From: HGM04593 sp964485215
GTDB lineage: Bacteria > Bacteroidota > Bacteroidia > Bacteroidales > Bacteroidaceae
Length of the DNA: 14,422 bases
Direction: 5' to 3'
Assembly: GCA_964485215.1 (NCBI GenBank)
Contig: CAZAIM010000062.1
Location: forward strand, 1 to 14,422
Below the pieces are notes generated by a model that made no database searches, was not told where the DNA came from, and saw nothing but the letters and a program-made list of their open reading frames with translations. This document shows, piece by piece, positions 1 to 7,907 of this stretch (within the stretch, counting starts at the first letter, position 1; each line of letters opens with the position of its first letter). The translations under genes were made by a program, and so were the position numbers.

Positions 1-312
1 GCCGGAGAGACCGAACCCCGTCATCCCGCACAGCTCTATGAAGCAATCGCATACCTTCTGCTCTTCTTTGCTGTACTCTATCTTTACAAGAAGAACCAGA
101 ACAAGGTAGGTTCGGGACTTTTTATCGGGTTCAGCGTCTTCACCGTGTTCCTGTTCCGTTTCTTTGTAGAGTTCCTTAAAAAAGAACAGGTCGACTTTGA
201 GAAAGGTATGATAATAAATATGGGGCAAATACTCAGTATACCATTGATAATTACCGGATTCTGCTTTATATACCGGTCGTTCAAATGGAAAAAGGAGACC
301 AACAGAAAATAA
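1..312 (+). CDS. lgt: Prolipoprotein diacylglyceryl transferase, C-terminal part (5' end outside window)
   Basis: Frame 1 is open from the first base to a TAA at 310-312 and gives the last 103 residues of Lgt. This inner-membrane enzyme moves diacylglycerol from phosphatidylglycerol onto the lipobox cysteine of prolipoproteins, the first step of lipoprotein maturation. Visible family hallmarks are RHPAQLYEA near the start, then a hydrophobic helix, RFFVEFLKKEQ, and NMGQILSIP before the last membrane helix. The protein ends in a basic tail (FKWKKETNRK), which suits a cytoplasmic C-terminus. The N-terminal half, including the earlier membrane helices, lies outside the window. It converges on katA, and a strong hairpin follows 26 bp after the stop. 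The identification rests on motifs and is quite secure. Confidence 0.93.
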   Translation, partial: AGETEPRHPAQLYEAIAYLLLFFAVLYLYKKNQNKVGSGLFIGFSVFTVFLFRFFVEFLKKEQVDFEKGMIINMGQILSIPLIITGFCFIYRSFKWKKETNRK

Positions 313-337
313 TGCCTGAAAGTAATATAAACAAAGC

Positions 338-378
338 AAGGAGCTGTGTCAAAATATAATTTTTGGCACAGCTCCTTT
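338..378 (+). terminator. Perfect 17-bp hairpin after lgt, probable terminator
   Basis: Positions 338-354 pair with 361-377 over 17 bp (one G-T pair) around the 6-base loop TATAAT. The lower stem is AAGGAGCTGTG/CACAGCTCCTT and the top is AAAA/TTTT. A short T tract (376-378) follows on the plus strand, so it fits an lgt terminator. Because it is nearly symmetric it could also stop transcripts coming from katA. The arm also contains TGTGTCAAAAT, the left end of the foldback element described separately, so it may instead be a transposon-like end used as a terminator. Confidence 0.6.
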
Positions 379-497
379 AGATTTGTAAGAATTGACAAAA
401 TACAAGGCGTTGAGATTTAAGGCGAAAGGAGTGCACATCGGTACTCGCCTGAGCCTTAATATTGATGACAACGAAGTAGTTTGTCAATTATGACACA
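345..497. repeat. Nested foldback sequence with imperfect terminal inverted repeats (MITE-like candidate)
   Basis: TGTGTCAAAAT at 345-355 matches the reverse complement of 487-497 at 10 of 11 positions. Inside are three nested inverted repeats: AATTGACAAA (390-399) with TTTGTCAATT (480-489), TTAAGGC (417-423) with GCCTTAA (453-459), and GGCGA (421-425) with TCGCC (445-449). The last two share bases and are alternatives. There is no convincing reading frame. The layout resembles a small non-autonomous transposable element or a structured intergenic repeat between the convergent lgt and katA genes. No target-site duplication is evident. Copy number in the genome is unknown, so the MITE label is an inference. 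Confidence 0.4.
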
Positions 498-540
498 CCG
501 CCTTTCCTGGGGGGGTAAAAAGTCCTTTCATTGCATATAA

Positions 541-2052
541 TCACACTACCGTTGCTGTTTCCAGAAAGCGTTCTTTCATTGGCAACCCTGCGAGACGCAC
601 AACCTCGTCCACATCAAGGCCTAAAGCCGAAGCAAGACGCGTTCCATACTCCTTGTCGGCAAGATAACAATGAGCAGCATGGCGGTACTTTATATTTACG
701 GTAACAGGCATAATATCCGCAACAGTATTTTCAATAAGCAACTCTCTTTTTTCCTCGGTCATCAGCCTGTACAGATTACCGGGCTGGTAGAAACAGTCAT
801 CGCTACGCTCCTCATAGGGATTGTAACGCATAGCCTCACCTGCTACAGGTGAATAGCGCGTATTCTCCTCGGCGGCAGTTTCCCACTCGTATATACTGTT
901 GGGTGAGTATCCTTTTGTTGCCCCACTATTCCCATCGACACGCATCGCTCCGTCGCGATGAAAACTGTGCACAGGACAGCGCGCCCTATTTACAGGAATC
1001 TGGTCATGGTTTACTCCAAGCCTGTAACGCTGCGCATCACCGTATGAGAACAGACGTCCCTGCAGCAGTTTGTCGGGCGAAAGACCTATTCCCGGAACTA
1101 TGTGTGCCGGATTGAACGCCGCCTGCTCCACGTCGGCAAAATAGTTCTGTGGATTACGGTTCAATTCCAGCACGCCTACCTCTATAAGCGGGAAATCCTT
1201 GTGGCTCCACACTTTTGTAATGTCAAACGGGTTCTCTTTGTAGAGAGCAGCCTGCTCATCTGTCATCACCTGGATATACAGTTTCCAACGAGGATAGTCG
1301 CCTCTCTCAATTGCATTGAAAAGGTCGCGGCCATGACTCTCCCTGTCGTGCGCTATTATGGCAGCAGCTTCGGCATTGCTCAGGTTCTTAATCCCTTGTT
1401 CTGTACGGAAATGAAATTTAACCCAAACCCTCACTCCAAGCCTGTTGACAAGACTATAGGTGTGCGAACCGAAACCGTGCATATGCCTGTACGATGCCGG
1501 AATGCCACGGTCGGACATTACTATAGTCACCTGATGAAGAGCCTCGGGAAGCATTGTCCAGAAATCCCAGTTGCTCTGCGGCGAACGCAAATTAGTCTGC
1601 GGGTCACGCTTTATTGCGTGGTTAAGGTCGGGGAACTGCAAAGGGTCGCGCAGGAAGAAAACCGGAGTATTGTTGCCCACAAGGTCCCAGTTTCCCTCCT
1701 CGGTGTAGAATTTGACGGCAAAACCACGTATATCACGTTCGGCATCAGCCGCTCCACGCTCACCTGCAACTGTTGAGAAACGTACAAAGACATCTGTTTT
1801 CTTGCCTATCTTCGAAAAAAGCGAAGCCTTGCTGTAGCTTGTAATGTCGCCCGTTACCGTAAAGCAACCGAAGGCACCGCTCCCTTTGGCATGCATACGA
1901 CGCTCGGGAATTACCTCGCGGTCGAAATGTGCCAGTTTCTCAATGAGCCAGTTGTCTTCGAGAAGAACAGGACCGCGATTGCCGGCTGTAAGGGAATTAG
2001 TATTGTCGGGAACACGTGCACCGGCTTCATTTGTAAGAAATTCCTTGTTCAT
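541..2052 (-). CDS. katA: Haem catalase (monofunctional, small-subunit type)
   Basis: This 503-aa protein splits hydrogen peroxide into water and oxygen in the cytoplasm, protecting an anaerobe during oxygen exposure. Its length and motifs fit the small-subunit (about 500 aa) catalases. Visible catalytic features are the distal histidine His54 in PERRMHAKGSGAFG, Asn127 in GNNTPVFF, and the proximal haem-ligand Tyr337 in RLFSYGDAQRYR. FVRFSTVAGERGAAD and SYRHMHGFGSHTY are also typical. The start at 2052 gives the usual short N-terminal arm, ending in TAGNRGPVLLEDNW. The gene lies 62 bp downstream of mutS on the same strand, but a terminator-like hairpin with a T-run ends at the ATG. No good promoter box or Shine-Dalgarno site is visible there. 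OxyR control is common for such genes, but no site was identified. Confidence 0.97.
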   Translation of the reverse strand: MNKEFLTNEAGARVPDNTNSLTAGNRGPVLLEDNWLIEKLAHFDREVIPERRMHAKGSGAFGCFTVTGDITSYSKASLFSKIGKKTDVFVRFSTVAGERGAADAERDIRGFAVKFYTEEGNWDLVGNNTPVFFLRDPLQFPDLNHAIKRDPQTNLRSPQSNWDFWTMLPEALHQVTIVMSDRGIPASYRHMHGFGSHTYSLVNRLGVRVWVKFHFRTEQGIKNLSNAEAAAIIAHDRESHGRDLFNAIERGDYPRWKLYIQVMTDEQAALYKENPFDITKVWSHKDFPLIEVGVLELNRNPQNYFADVEQAAFNPAHIVPGIGLSPDKLLQGRLFSYGDAQRYRLGVNHDQIPVNRARCPVHSFHRDGAMRVDGNSGATKGYSPNSIYEWETAAEENTRYSPVAGEAMRYNPYEERSDDCFYQPGNLYRLMTEEKRELLIENTVADIMPVTVNIKYRHAAHCYLADKEYGTRLASALGLDVDEVVRLAGLPMKERFLETATVV

Positions 2053-2095
2053 AAAAAAATGGCTGTTAACAATTCATACAGAATCACTAACAGCC
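2053..2095 (-). terminator. Hairpin plus T-run between mutS and the katA start codon
   Basis: Read on the minus strand, GGCTGTTA (2095-2088) pairs perfectly with TAACAGCC (2068-2061). The inner bases can extend this through three G-T and four normal pairs to a 5-base loop. ATTTTTTT follows directly and runs into the katA ATG at 2052-2050. This is the form of an intrinsic terminator, presumably ending mutS transcripts. Its position also covers the place where the katA ribosome-binding region would be, so it may act on katA translation or as an attenuator. Confidence 0.6.
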
Positions 2096-2114
2096 ACAAT
2101 TTCTTTTTGTTCAA

Positions 2115-4745
2115 TCATCCCTTTCCCTTTACAATACGCTTAATATCATTCAGTTTATTAAGTGCTTCGAGCGGTGTCAGGTTATTTACATCTATGCCAA
2201 GAATCTCATCCCGTACCTGCGAGAGAACCGGGTCATCGAGCTGGAAGAAGTTGAGCTGCATACCTTCGCGGCTGTCGGCAATCTCCACTGTAGGCGCACC
2301 TTTAAGCTCACCACGATTATTACTTGCCTCAAGTTTTTTCAATATCTGCTCCGAACGCTTGACAATACTCTTAGGCATACCTGCAAGCTTTGCAACATGA
2401 ATACCGAAAGAGTGTTCGCTACCTCCCGGCATCAGCTTACGCAGGAATATGACTTTTCCATCGATTTCACGTACCGATACATTGAAGTTTCTTACACGCG
2501 CGAAACTCTTCTCCATCTCGTTAAGTTCGTGATAGTGAGTAGCAAATAAAGTGCGCGCCCTACCCTTTGCAGTTTCGTGTATATGCTCAACGATGGCCCA
2601 GGCAATAGACATGCCATCATAGGTTGATGTTCCGCGACCAAGCTCATCAAAAAGCACAAGACTGCGTTCCGACAGATTATTGAGAATGTTGGCAGCTTCA
2701 GTCATCTCAACCATAAATGTTGACTCGCCTGCCGAAATATTGTCACTGGCTCCGACACGTGTAAAAATCTTATCTACAAGACCAATGCGTGCACTGTCGG
2801 CAGGAACAAAACAACCAATCTGCGCAAGCAGTGTGATGAGTGCTGTCTGACGCAGCAGAGCCGACTTACCTGCCATATTCGGACCTGTGACAATTATTAT
2901 CTGCTGCTTTCCGCTATCGAGATAAAGGTCATTGGGTACATAATCCTCCCCTATCGCCATCTGACGCTCTATGACCGGGTGACGTCCCTGCTTTATATCG
3001 AGGACATCGCTATCATCGACCAGCGGACGGATATACTTATATGCTCGCGATACATTGGCAAAGGAGAGCAGCACATCGAGCCTTGCAAGATGCGACGCAT
3101 CGACCTGAATTGCCGGAATATATGCAGCAAGGTCGGCTACAAGATTATTGAAAATCTGTGTCTCAAGGGCAAGTATTTTCTCTTCTGCTCCAAGAATCTT
3201 CTCCTCATACTCCTTCAGTTCCTGTGTGATGTAACGCTCGGCACTCACAAGAGTCTGCTTGCGTATCCAATCCTCCGGAACATTATTCTTGTATGTATTG
3301 CGGACTTCGATATAATAACCGAAAACATTGTTGAACGAAATCTTCAGGCTCGGAATGCCTGTACGCTCGCTCTCTCGTTGCTGCAACTGCATCAGGTAAT
3401 CCTTGCCGTTATATGCTATTTCTCTCAGTTCATCGAGACGCGCATCTACTCCATTGGCCACTACCCCACCCTTGTTCAGCAGCAACGGCGGCTCGGGAAC
3501 TATCTCCCGTGCCACCCTATCGCGTATGTCGCTACAGCAATCGAGCTGCGCACCTATATGTTTAAGCACATCGTTCCCAGAGTTCTCACAAGCTATCTTT
3601 ATCGGTTCAACAGCCTGCAATGCAAGTTTAAGCTGCACCAGTTCGCGCGGTGACACTCGCCCTGCGGCAACCTTGGCAATTATACGCTCAAGGTCGCCTA
3701 TAAGGTGAAGCTGTTCTTCTATTATGTCACGGAATTCCGGTTCGCGGAAATAGTATTCAACAATGTCGAGACGCTCCTCTATAGGCTTCTTGTCCTTCAA
3801 CGGAAACACCATCCAACGCTTCAGCAAGCGCGCACCCATTGCAGTTATAGTACGGTCCACCACTGACAACAGTGACGAGCCGCCGTCGTGCATGCTGCCC
3901 AGAAGTTCAAGGCTGCGTATGGTAAACTTATCGAGACGCACATATTTTTCCTCCTCGATACGCGATATGTTGCGTATGTGCGATATTTGTGTGTGCAGTG
4001 TAACGTTCAGGTAATGCAGCACCGCACCGGCAGCAACAATGCCGCTTCTAAGGTGCGAAATACCAAATCCTTTAAGGTTCCTTGTCTCAAAATGCTTTGT
4101 CAGCTTCTCATTGGCAAATTCATCGGTAAAAGCCCAGTCATCGAGTTCGAATGTGAGATATTTGCTTCCGAAACAATCTTCAAAGCGTCCTCTCAGCCCC
4201 CTTTCGAAAAGCACCTCCTTTGGACGGAAATTTATGAGCAGTTTGTCAATGTAGTCATAAGTACCCTCGGCAACCAGGAACTCCCCGGTTGATATATCGA
4301 GGAAAGAGACACCGCACATAGGCTTGCCGAAGTGCACGGCAGCAAGAAAATTGTTCTCCTTGTAGTCCAGGACGTTGTCATTTATTGAGACACCAGGTGT
4401 TACAAGCTCGGTTATACCCCGCTTCACCAGTTTCTTCGTCATTTTAGGGTCTTCGAGCTGGTCGCATATAGCCACACGCTTTCCGGCACGAACAAGCTTT
4501 GGAAGATACGTGTCGAGAGCATGGAACGGAAAACCAGCCATTTCAATGGCCTTTGCCGCTTCACTCTTTCCATTGGAACGCTTGGTAAGGGTTATTCCCA
4601 GAATCTCAGCCGCTACAATCGCATCGGAACAGTATGTCTCATAAAAATCGCCGCAGCGGAACAACAGCACCGCGTCGGGATGTTTGGCCTTGAGTTCATA
4701 GAACTGGCGCATCATAGGTGTTAAGGCAACATCTTTTTCTGCCAT
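2115..4745 (-). CDS. mutS: DNA mismatch repair protein MutS
   Basis: This 876-aa ATPase recognises mismatches and small loops and recruits MutL. The mismatch-binding domain is intact, with the Phe34-x-Glu36 wedge motif in CGDFYET. A connector and the long lever/clamp region follow. The C-terminal ATPase has Walker A GPNMAGKS at residues 621-628 and Walker B LVLFDELGRGTST, with Asp700 and Glu701. A conserved ATHYHEL follows. The length matches MutS1 of Bacteroidetes. The start at 4745 (MAEKDVALTPMMRQFYEL) leaves the short lead expected before the first domain. It is divergent from leuS across 312 bp and is followed by katA. Nothing suggests inactivation, so there is no sequence sign of a mutator state. 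Confidence 0.98.
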   Translation of the reverse strand: MAEKDVALTPMMRQFYELKAKHPDAVLLFRCGDFYETYCSDAIVAAEILGITLTKRSNGKSEAAKAIEMAGFPFHALDTYLPKLVRAGKRVAICDQLEDPKMTKKLVKRGITELVTPGVSINDNVLDYKENNFLAAVHFGKPMCGVSFLDISTGEFLVAEGTYDYIDKLLINFRPKEVLFERGLRGRFEDCFGSKYLTFELDDWAFTDEFANEKLTKHFETRNLKGFGISHLRSGIVAAGAVLHYLNVTLHTQISHIRNISRIEEEKYVRLDKFTIRSLELLGSMHDGGSSLLSVVDRTITAMGARLLKRWMVFPLKDKKPIEERLDIVEYYFREPEFRDIIEEQLHLIGDLERIIAKVAAGRVSPRELVQLKLALQAVEPIKIACENSGNDVLKHIGAQLDCCSDIRDRVAREIVPEPPLLLNKGGVVANGVDARLDELREIAYNGKDYLMQLQQRESERTGIPSLKISFNNVFGYYIEVRNTYKNNVPEDWIRKQTLVSAERYITQELKEYEEKILGAEEKILALETQIFNNLVADLAAYIPAIQVDASHLARLDVLLSFANVSRAYKYIRPLVDDSDVLDIKQGRHPVIERQMAIGEDYVPNDLYLDSGKQQIIIVTGPNMAGKSALLRQTALITLLAQIGCFVPADSARIGLVDKIFTRVGASDNISAGESTFMVEMTEAANILNNLSERSLVLFDELGRGTSTYDGMSIAWAIVEHIHETAKGRARTLFATHYHELNEMEKSFARVRNFNVSVREIDGKVIFLRKLMPGGSEHSFGIHVAKLAGMPKSIVKRSEQILKKLEASNNRGELKGAPTVEIADSREGMQLNFFQLDDPVLSQVRDEILGIDVNNLTPLEALNKLNDIKRIVKGKG

Positions 4746-4769
4746 ATATTATCTGATTGAATAATTATG

Positions 4770-4777
4770 CGAAGATA
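4770..4777 (-). promoter_or_regulatory. Candidate -7 box for mutS
   Basis: On the minus strand, TATCTTCG (4777-4770) differs by one base from the Bacteroidetes -7 consensus TAnnTTTG and lies about 25 bp before the mutS ATG. No clear -33 TTG is found at the usual spacing. It is a plausible but weak promoter call. Confidence 0.4.
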
Positions 4778-4870
4778 GCAATTTTTATCCTATTTTCCGT
4801 AGCCGGCAACAAAAAAGAACTTTTGCCAATAAATTCGTAGAGCAAAAAGAGAAATCATCCGAATTTTATA

Positions 4871-4878
4871 TATTTTTG
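4871..4878 (+). promoter_or_regulatory. Candidate -7 box for the leuS operon
   Basis: TATTTTTG fits TAnnTTTG exactly. No clear -33 element is seen about 20 bp upstream. If it is used, transcription would begin near 4885 and the leuS message would carry a leader of about 170 nt, which agrees with the foldable sequence found there. Confidence 0.45.
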
Positions 4879-4910
4879 CAGTTTATAATGAGGTTGAATA
4901 AAAAGAGTTG

Positions 4911-5057
4911 TTTTTAGGCTTGCGAAGCCCGAAAAAGCGCAGTTTACTAAGCGTAAATGAGCATTTTGAGAGCGAGCGTAACGACAGAAGAGCCTTTTTG
5001 GCCGGTCTCAGCAATATCAGAAAAGTTTCCTGTATACGGATAATTAAAAAAGAATAT
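4911..5057 (+). promoter_or_regulatory. Foldable 5' leader of leuS (candidate cis-regulatory RNA or repeated element)
   Basis: The stretch before leuS is richer in G+C than the surrounding gap and holds several inverted repeats. GGCTT (4917-4921) pairs with AAGCC (4925-4929), and TTTAC (4943-4947) pairs with GTAAA (4953-4957). GCC plus AAAAAG (4927-4929, 4932-4937) can pair with CTTTTTGGC (4994-5002), enclosing the second hairpin, as an alternative to the first hairpin. It is open in the leuS frame from an ATG at 4908, but the 50 added residues are basic and unlike any LeuRS N-terminus. A T-box was considered, but no T-box core was recognised. The role is unknown; it may be a leader or a multicopy intergenic repeat. 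Confidence 0.4.
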
Positions 5058-7889
5058 ATGGCTTACGATTTTAACAGAATTGAACAGAAGTGGCAAAAGA
5101 GGTGGAAAGATGAAAACACCTACAGAGTTGAAGAGAATGAGAAAAAGGAGAAATTCTATGTTCTGAACATGTTCCCCTACCCATCGGGAGCAGGACTTCA
5201 CGTAGGCCATCCGCTTGGCTACATAGCATCCGATATTTTCGCACGTTTCAAACGCCTGCAAGGCTTCAATGTACTCAACCCGATGGGTTACGATGCCTAC
5301 GGTCTGCCTGCCGAACAGTATGCAATCCAGACAGGACAGCACCCTGCAATAACCACCGAAGAAAACATAAACCGCTACCGCGAACAGCTCGACAAGATAG
5401 GCTTCTGCTTCGACTGGAACCGTGAGATAAGAACCTGTGATGCAAACTATTATCACTGGACACAATGGACATTCATAAAAATGTTCAACAGCTACTACGA
5501 CAACGATGCAAAGTGTGCAAGACCCATTGCCGTACTCATTGAGAAACTAAGCAAAGAGGGTAGTGCCGGCATCAATGCCGCAAGCACTGAGGAAATTGCG
5601 GTAACAGCAGAGGAGTGGAATGGAATGAACGAGACAGAACAGCAGGAACTGCTCATGAACTGGCGCATCGCCTTTCTCAACGAGACAATGGTAAACTGGT
5701 GCCCTGCTCTTGGCACAGTTCTCGCCAACGACGAAGTTGTTGACGGCGTTTCTGAGCGTGGCGGACACCCTGTAGTGCAGAAGAAGATGAAACAGTGGTG
5801 CCTTAGAGTATCGGCATACTCACAGCGACTGCTTGACGGACTGGAGAGAATCGACTGGACCGACTCACTGAAGGAGACACAGCGCAACTGGATAGGCCGC
5901 AGCGAAGGAACCGAAATGCAGTTCCGTGTAAAGGATAGCGATGTGGAGTTCACCATATTCACCACACGCGCCGACACAATATTCGGAGTTACCTTCATGG
6001 TTCTTGCTCCCGAGAGCGAGCTTGTCGCATCGCTTACAACGGCAGAGCAGAAGGATGCTGTTGAGGCATACCTCGACCGCACGAAGAAGCGTACCGAGCG
6101 TGAGCGTATGATTGACCGCAACGTGACAGGCGTTTTTACCGGCTCATATGCGATAAACCCAATCACAGGCGAGGAAATTCCTGTTTGGGTGAGCGACTAT
6201 GTGCTTTCGGGCTATGGAACAGGTGCAATTATGGCCGTTCCTGCACACGACAGCCGCGACTATGCCTTTGCAAAGCATTTCGGTATAGAAATACGCCCAC
6301 TCATCGAAGGATGCGATGTAAGCGAGGAGAGCTTCGATGCCAAAGAGGGCATAATGACAAATTCACCTGTTGCAGAGTTCAGCAACTGCAAGCTAAACCT
6401 TAACGGCCTTACAGTGAAGGATGCCATTGCTGCGACAAAGGCCTTCGTCACTGAAAACAGACTTGGCCGGGTAAAGGTCAACTACCGTCTGCGCGATGCA
6501 ATATTCAGCCGCCAGCGTTATTGGGGCGAACCATTCCCAATCTACTACAAGAACGGAGTACCATACCCTATACCAGAAGAGTGCCTGCCGCTTGAGCTGC
6601 CCGAAGTAGAGAAGTTCCTGCCCACAGAGAGCGGAGAACCGCCATTAGGACATGCAAGAATGTGGGCTTGGGACACTGCAAACAACCGCATCGCAAGCAA
6701 GGAAAGCATCGACAACAATACAATATTCCCTCTTGAACTCAACACGATGCCGGGCTTCGCCGGTTCAAGCGCATACTACCTGAGATATATGGACCCGAAG
6801 AACAGCAGCGCACTTGTTTCAAAGGAGGCTAATAACTATTGGCAGAATGTTGACCTGTATGTAGGCGGAAAGGAGCACGCGACAGGACACCTCATCTATT
6901 CACGTTTCTGGAATATGTTCCTTTTCGACACAGGCATAAGCACCAAGGAAGAGCCATTCCAGAAACTCATAAACCAGGGAATGATACAAGGACGAAGCAA
7001 TTTCGTCTACCGCATAAAGGAAACCAACACATTCGTCTCGCTGAACCTCTCCAAGGATTACGATGTTACTCCTCTTCACGTCGACGTCAACATAGTGTCG
7101 AACGATGTGCTCGACATTGAAGCATTCCGCGCCTGGAGACCCGAGTATGCCGATGCTGAATTTATCCTCGAAAACGGAAAATACATCTGCGGATGGGCTG
7201 TAGAGAAAATGAGCAAGTCAATGTTCAACGTCGTAAACCCCGACATCATTGTTGAGAAATATGGTGCCGACACACTGCGTATGTACGAAATGTTCCTTGG
7301 TCCAATAGAACAGTCAAAGCCTTGGGACACCAACGGCATCGATGGCTGTCACCGTTTCCTGCGCAAGCTATGGGGAATGTTCTTTGACAAGGACGACAAC
7401 TGCATACTAACCGATGCAGAACCTACAAAAGAGGAACTGAAGTCACTCCACAAGCTCATAAAGAAGACAACCGAGGACATTCCGGCATTCTCCTATAACA
7501 CCACAGTAAGTGCGTTTATGATTTGCCTTAATGAACTTTCGGCCCTCAAATGCAACAAGAAAGCAATTCTTGAGAAGGTTGTCACTGTGCTCTCACCCTT
7601 CGCGCCCCACATTTGTGAGGAACTATGGGAAGCTATGGGCAACAGCACCACAATATGCGATGCCTCATGGCCGGTATACAACGAAGAATATCTGAAGGAA
7701 GACACAGTGAAGTACACCATTTCGTTCAACGGAAAGGCACGTTTTACGCTCGACTTTGCATCGGATGCAACGAATGCCGACATAGAAACGGCAGTTCTTG
7801 CAAACGAAAACAGCCAGAAGTACATCGATGGAAAACCTATAAAGAAAGTCATCATTGTACCTAAGAAGATTGTTAACATTGTAATCTGA
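5058..7889 (+). CDS. leuS: Leucyl-tRNA synthetase
   Basis: This 943-aa class I synthetase charges tRNA-Leu and edits mischarged products. The HIGH-type signature is HVGH at residues 48-51, inside MFPYPSGAGLHVGHPLGY. The KMSKS loop is at 717-721. The CP1 editing domain is present, with GTGAIMAVPAHDSRDY around residues 387-402, including Asp398 and Asp401. The anticodon-binding and C-terminal domains follow. The protein is longer than the E. coli enzyme. One reason is an insert before KMSKS, around FVYRIKETNTFVSLNLS, which I take to be a Bacteroidetes-type insertion. I chose the ATG at 5058 because MAYDFNRIEQKWQKRW is the conserved LeuRS N-terminus; an in-frame ATG at 4908 would add 50 unrelated residues. 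It is the first gene of the leuS-yitT-rdgB-porZ cluster. Confidence 0.97.
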   Translation: MAYDFNRIEQKWQKRWKDENTYRVEENEKKEKFYVLNMFPYPSGAGLHVGHPLGYIASDIFARFKRLQGFNVLNPMGYDAYGLPAEQYAIQTGQHPAITTEENINRYREQLDKIGFCFDWNREIRTCDANYYHWTQWTFIKMFNSYYDNDAKCARPIAVLIEKLSKEGSAGINAASTEEIAVTAEEWNGMNETEQQELLMNWRIAFLNETMVNWCPALGTVLANDEVVDGVSERGGHPVVQKKMKQWCLRVSAYSQRLLDGLERIDWTDSLKETQRNWIGRSEGTEMQFRVKDSDVEFTIFTTRADTIFGVTFMVLAPESELVASLTTAEQKDAVEAYLDRTKKRTERERMIDRNVTGVFTGSYAINPITGEEIPVWVSDYVLSGYGTGAIMAVPAHDSRDYAFAKHFGIEIRPLIEGCDVSEESFDAKEGIMTNSPVAEFSNCKLNLNGLTVKDAIAATKAFVTENRLGRVKVNYRLRDAIFSRQRYWGEPFPIYYKNGVPYPIPEECLPLELPEVEKFLPTESGEPPLGHARMWAWDTANNRIASKESIDNNTIFPLELNTMPGFAGSSAYYLRYMDPKNSSALVSKEANNYWQNVDLYVGGKEHATGHLIYSRFWNMFLFDTGISTKEEPFQKLINQGMIQGRSNFVYRIKETNTFVSLNLSKDYDVTPLHVDVNIVSNDVLDIEAFRAWRPEYADAEFILENGKYICGWAVEKMSKSMFNVVNPDIIVEKYGADTLRMYEMFLGPIEQSKPWDTNGIDGCHRFLRKLWGMFFDKDDNCILTDAEPTKEELKSLHKLIKKTTEDIPAFSYNTTVSAFMICLNELSALKCNKKAILEKVVTVLSPFAPHICEELWEAMGNSTTICDASWPVYNEEYLKEDTVKYTISFNGKARFTLDFASDATNADIETAVLANENSQKYIDGKPIKKVIIVPKKIVNIVI

Positions 7890-7907
7890 TAACAAAAATA
7901 GACAGCT

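Noticed and set aside
509..515. Run of seven G's near the katA 3' end as a phase-variation tract
   Set aside because: It lies outside any reading frame and promoter spacer that I can identify, so slippage there would have no evident effect.
1102..1776. 224-codon plus-strand open frame opposite katA, and a similar one opposite mutS at 2979-3653
   Set aside because: Both lie wholly antisense to well-conserved genes, have no recognisable domain, and are explained by the codon bias of the genes on the other strand.
4908..5057. N-terminal extension of LeuRS by 50 residues from an ATG at 4908
   Set aside because: The conserved LeuRS start is at 5058. The extra residues are not LeuRS-like, and the region reads better as an untranslated leader.
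4746..5057. T-box or tRNA gene in front of leuS
   Set aside because: No tRNA cloverleaf, T-box sequence or specifier-loop arrangement could be found.
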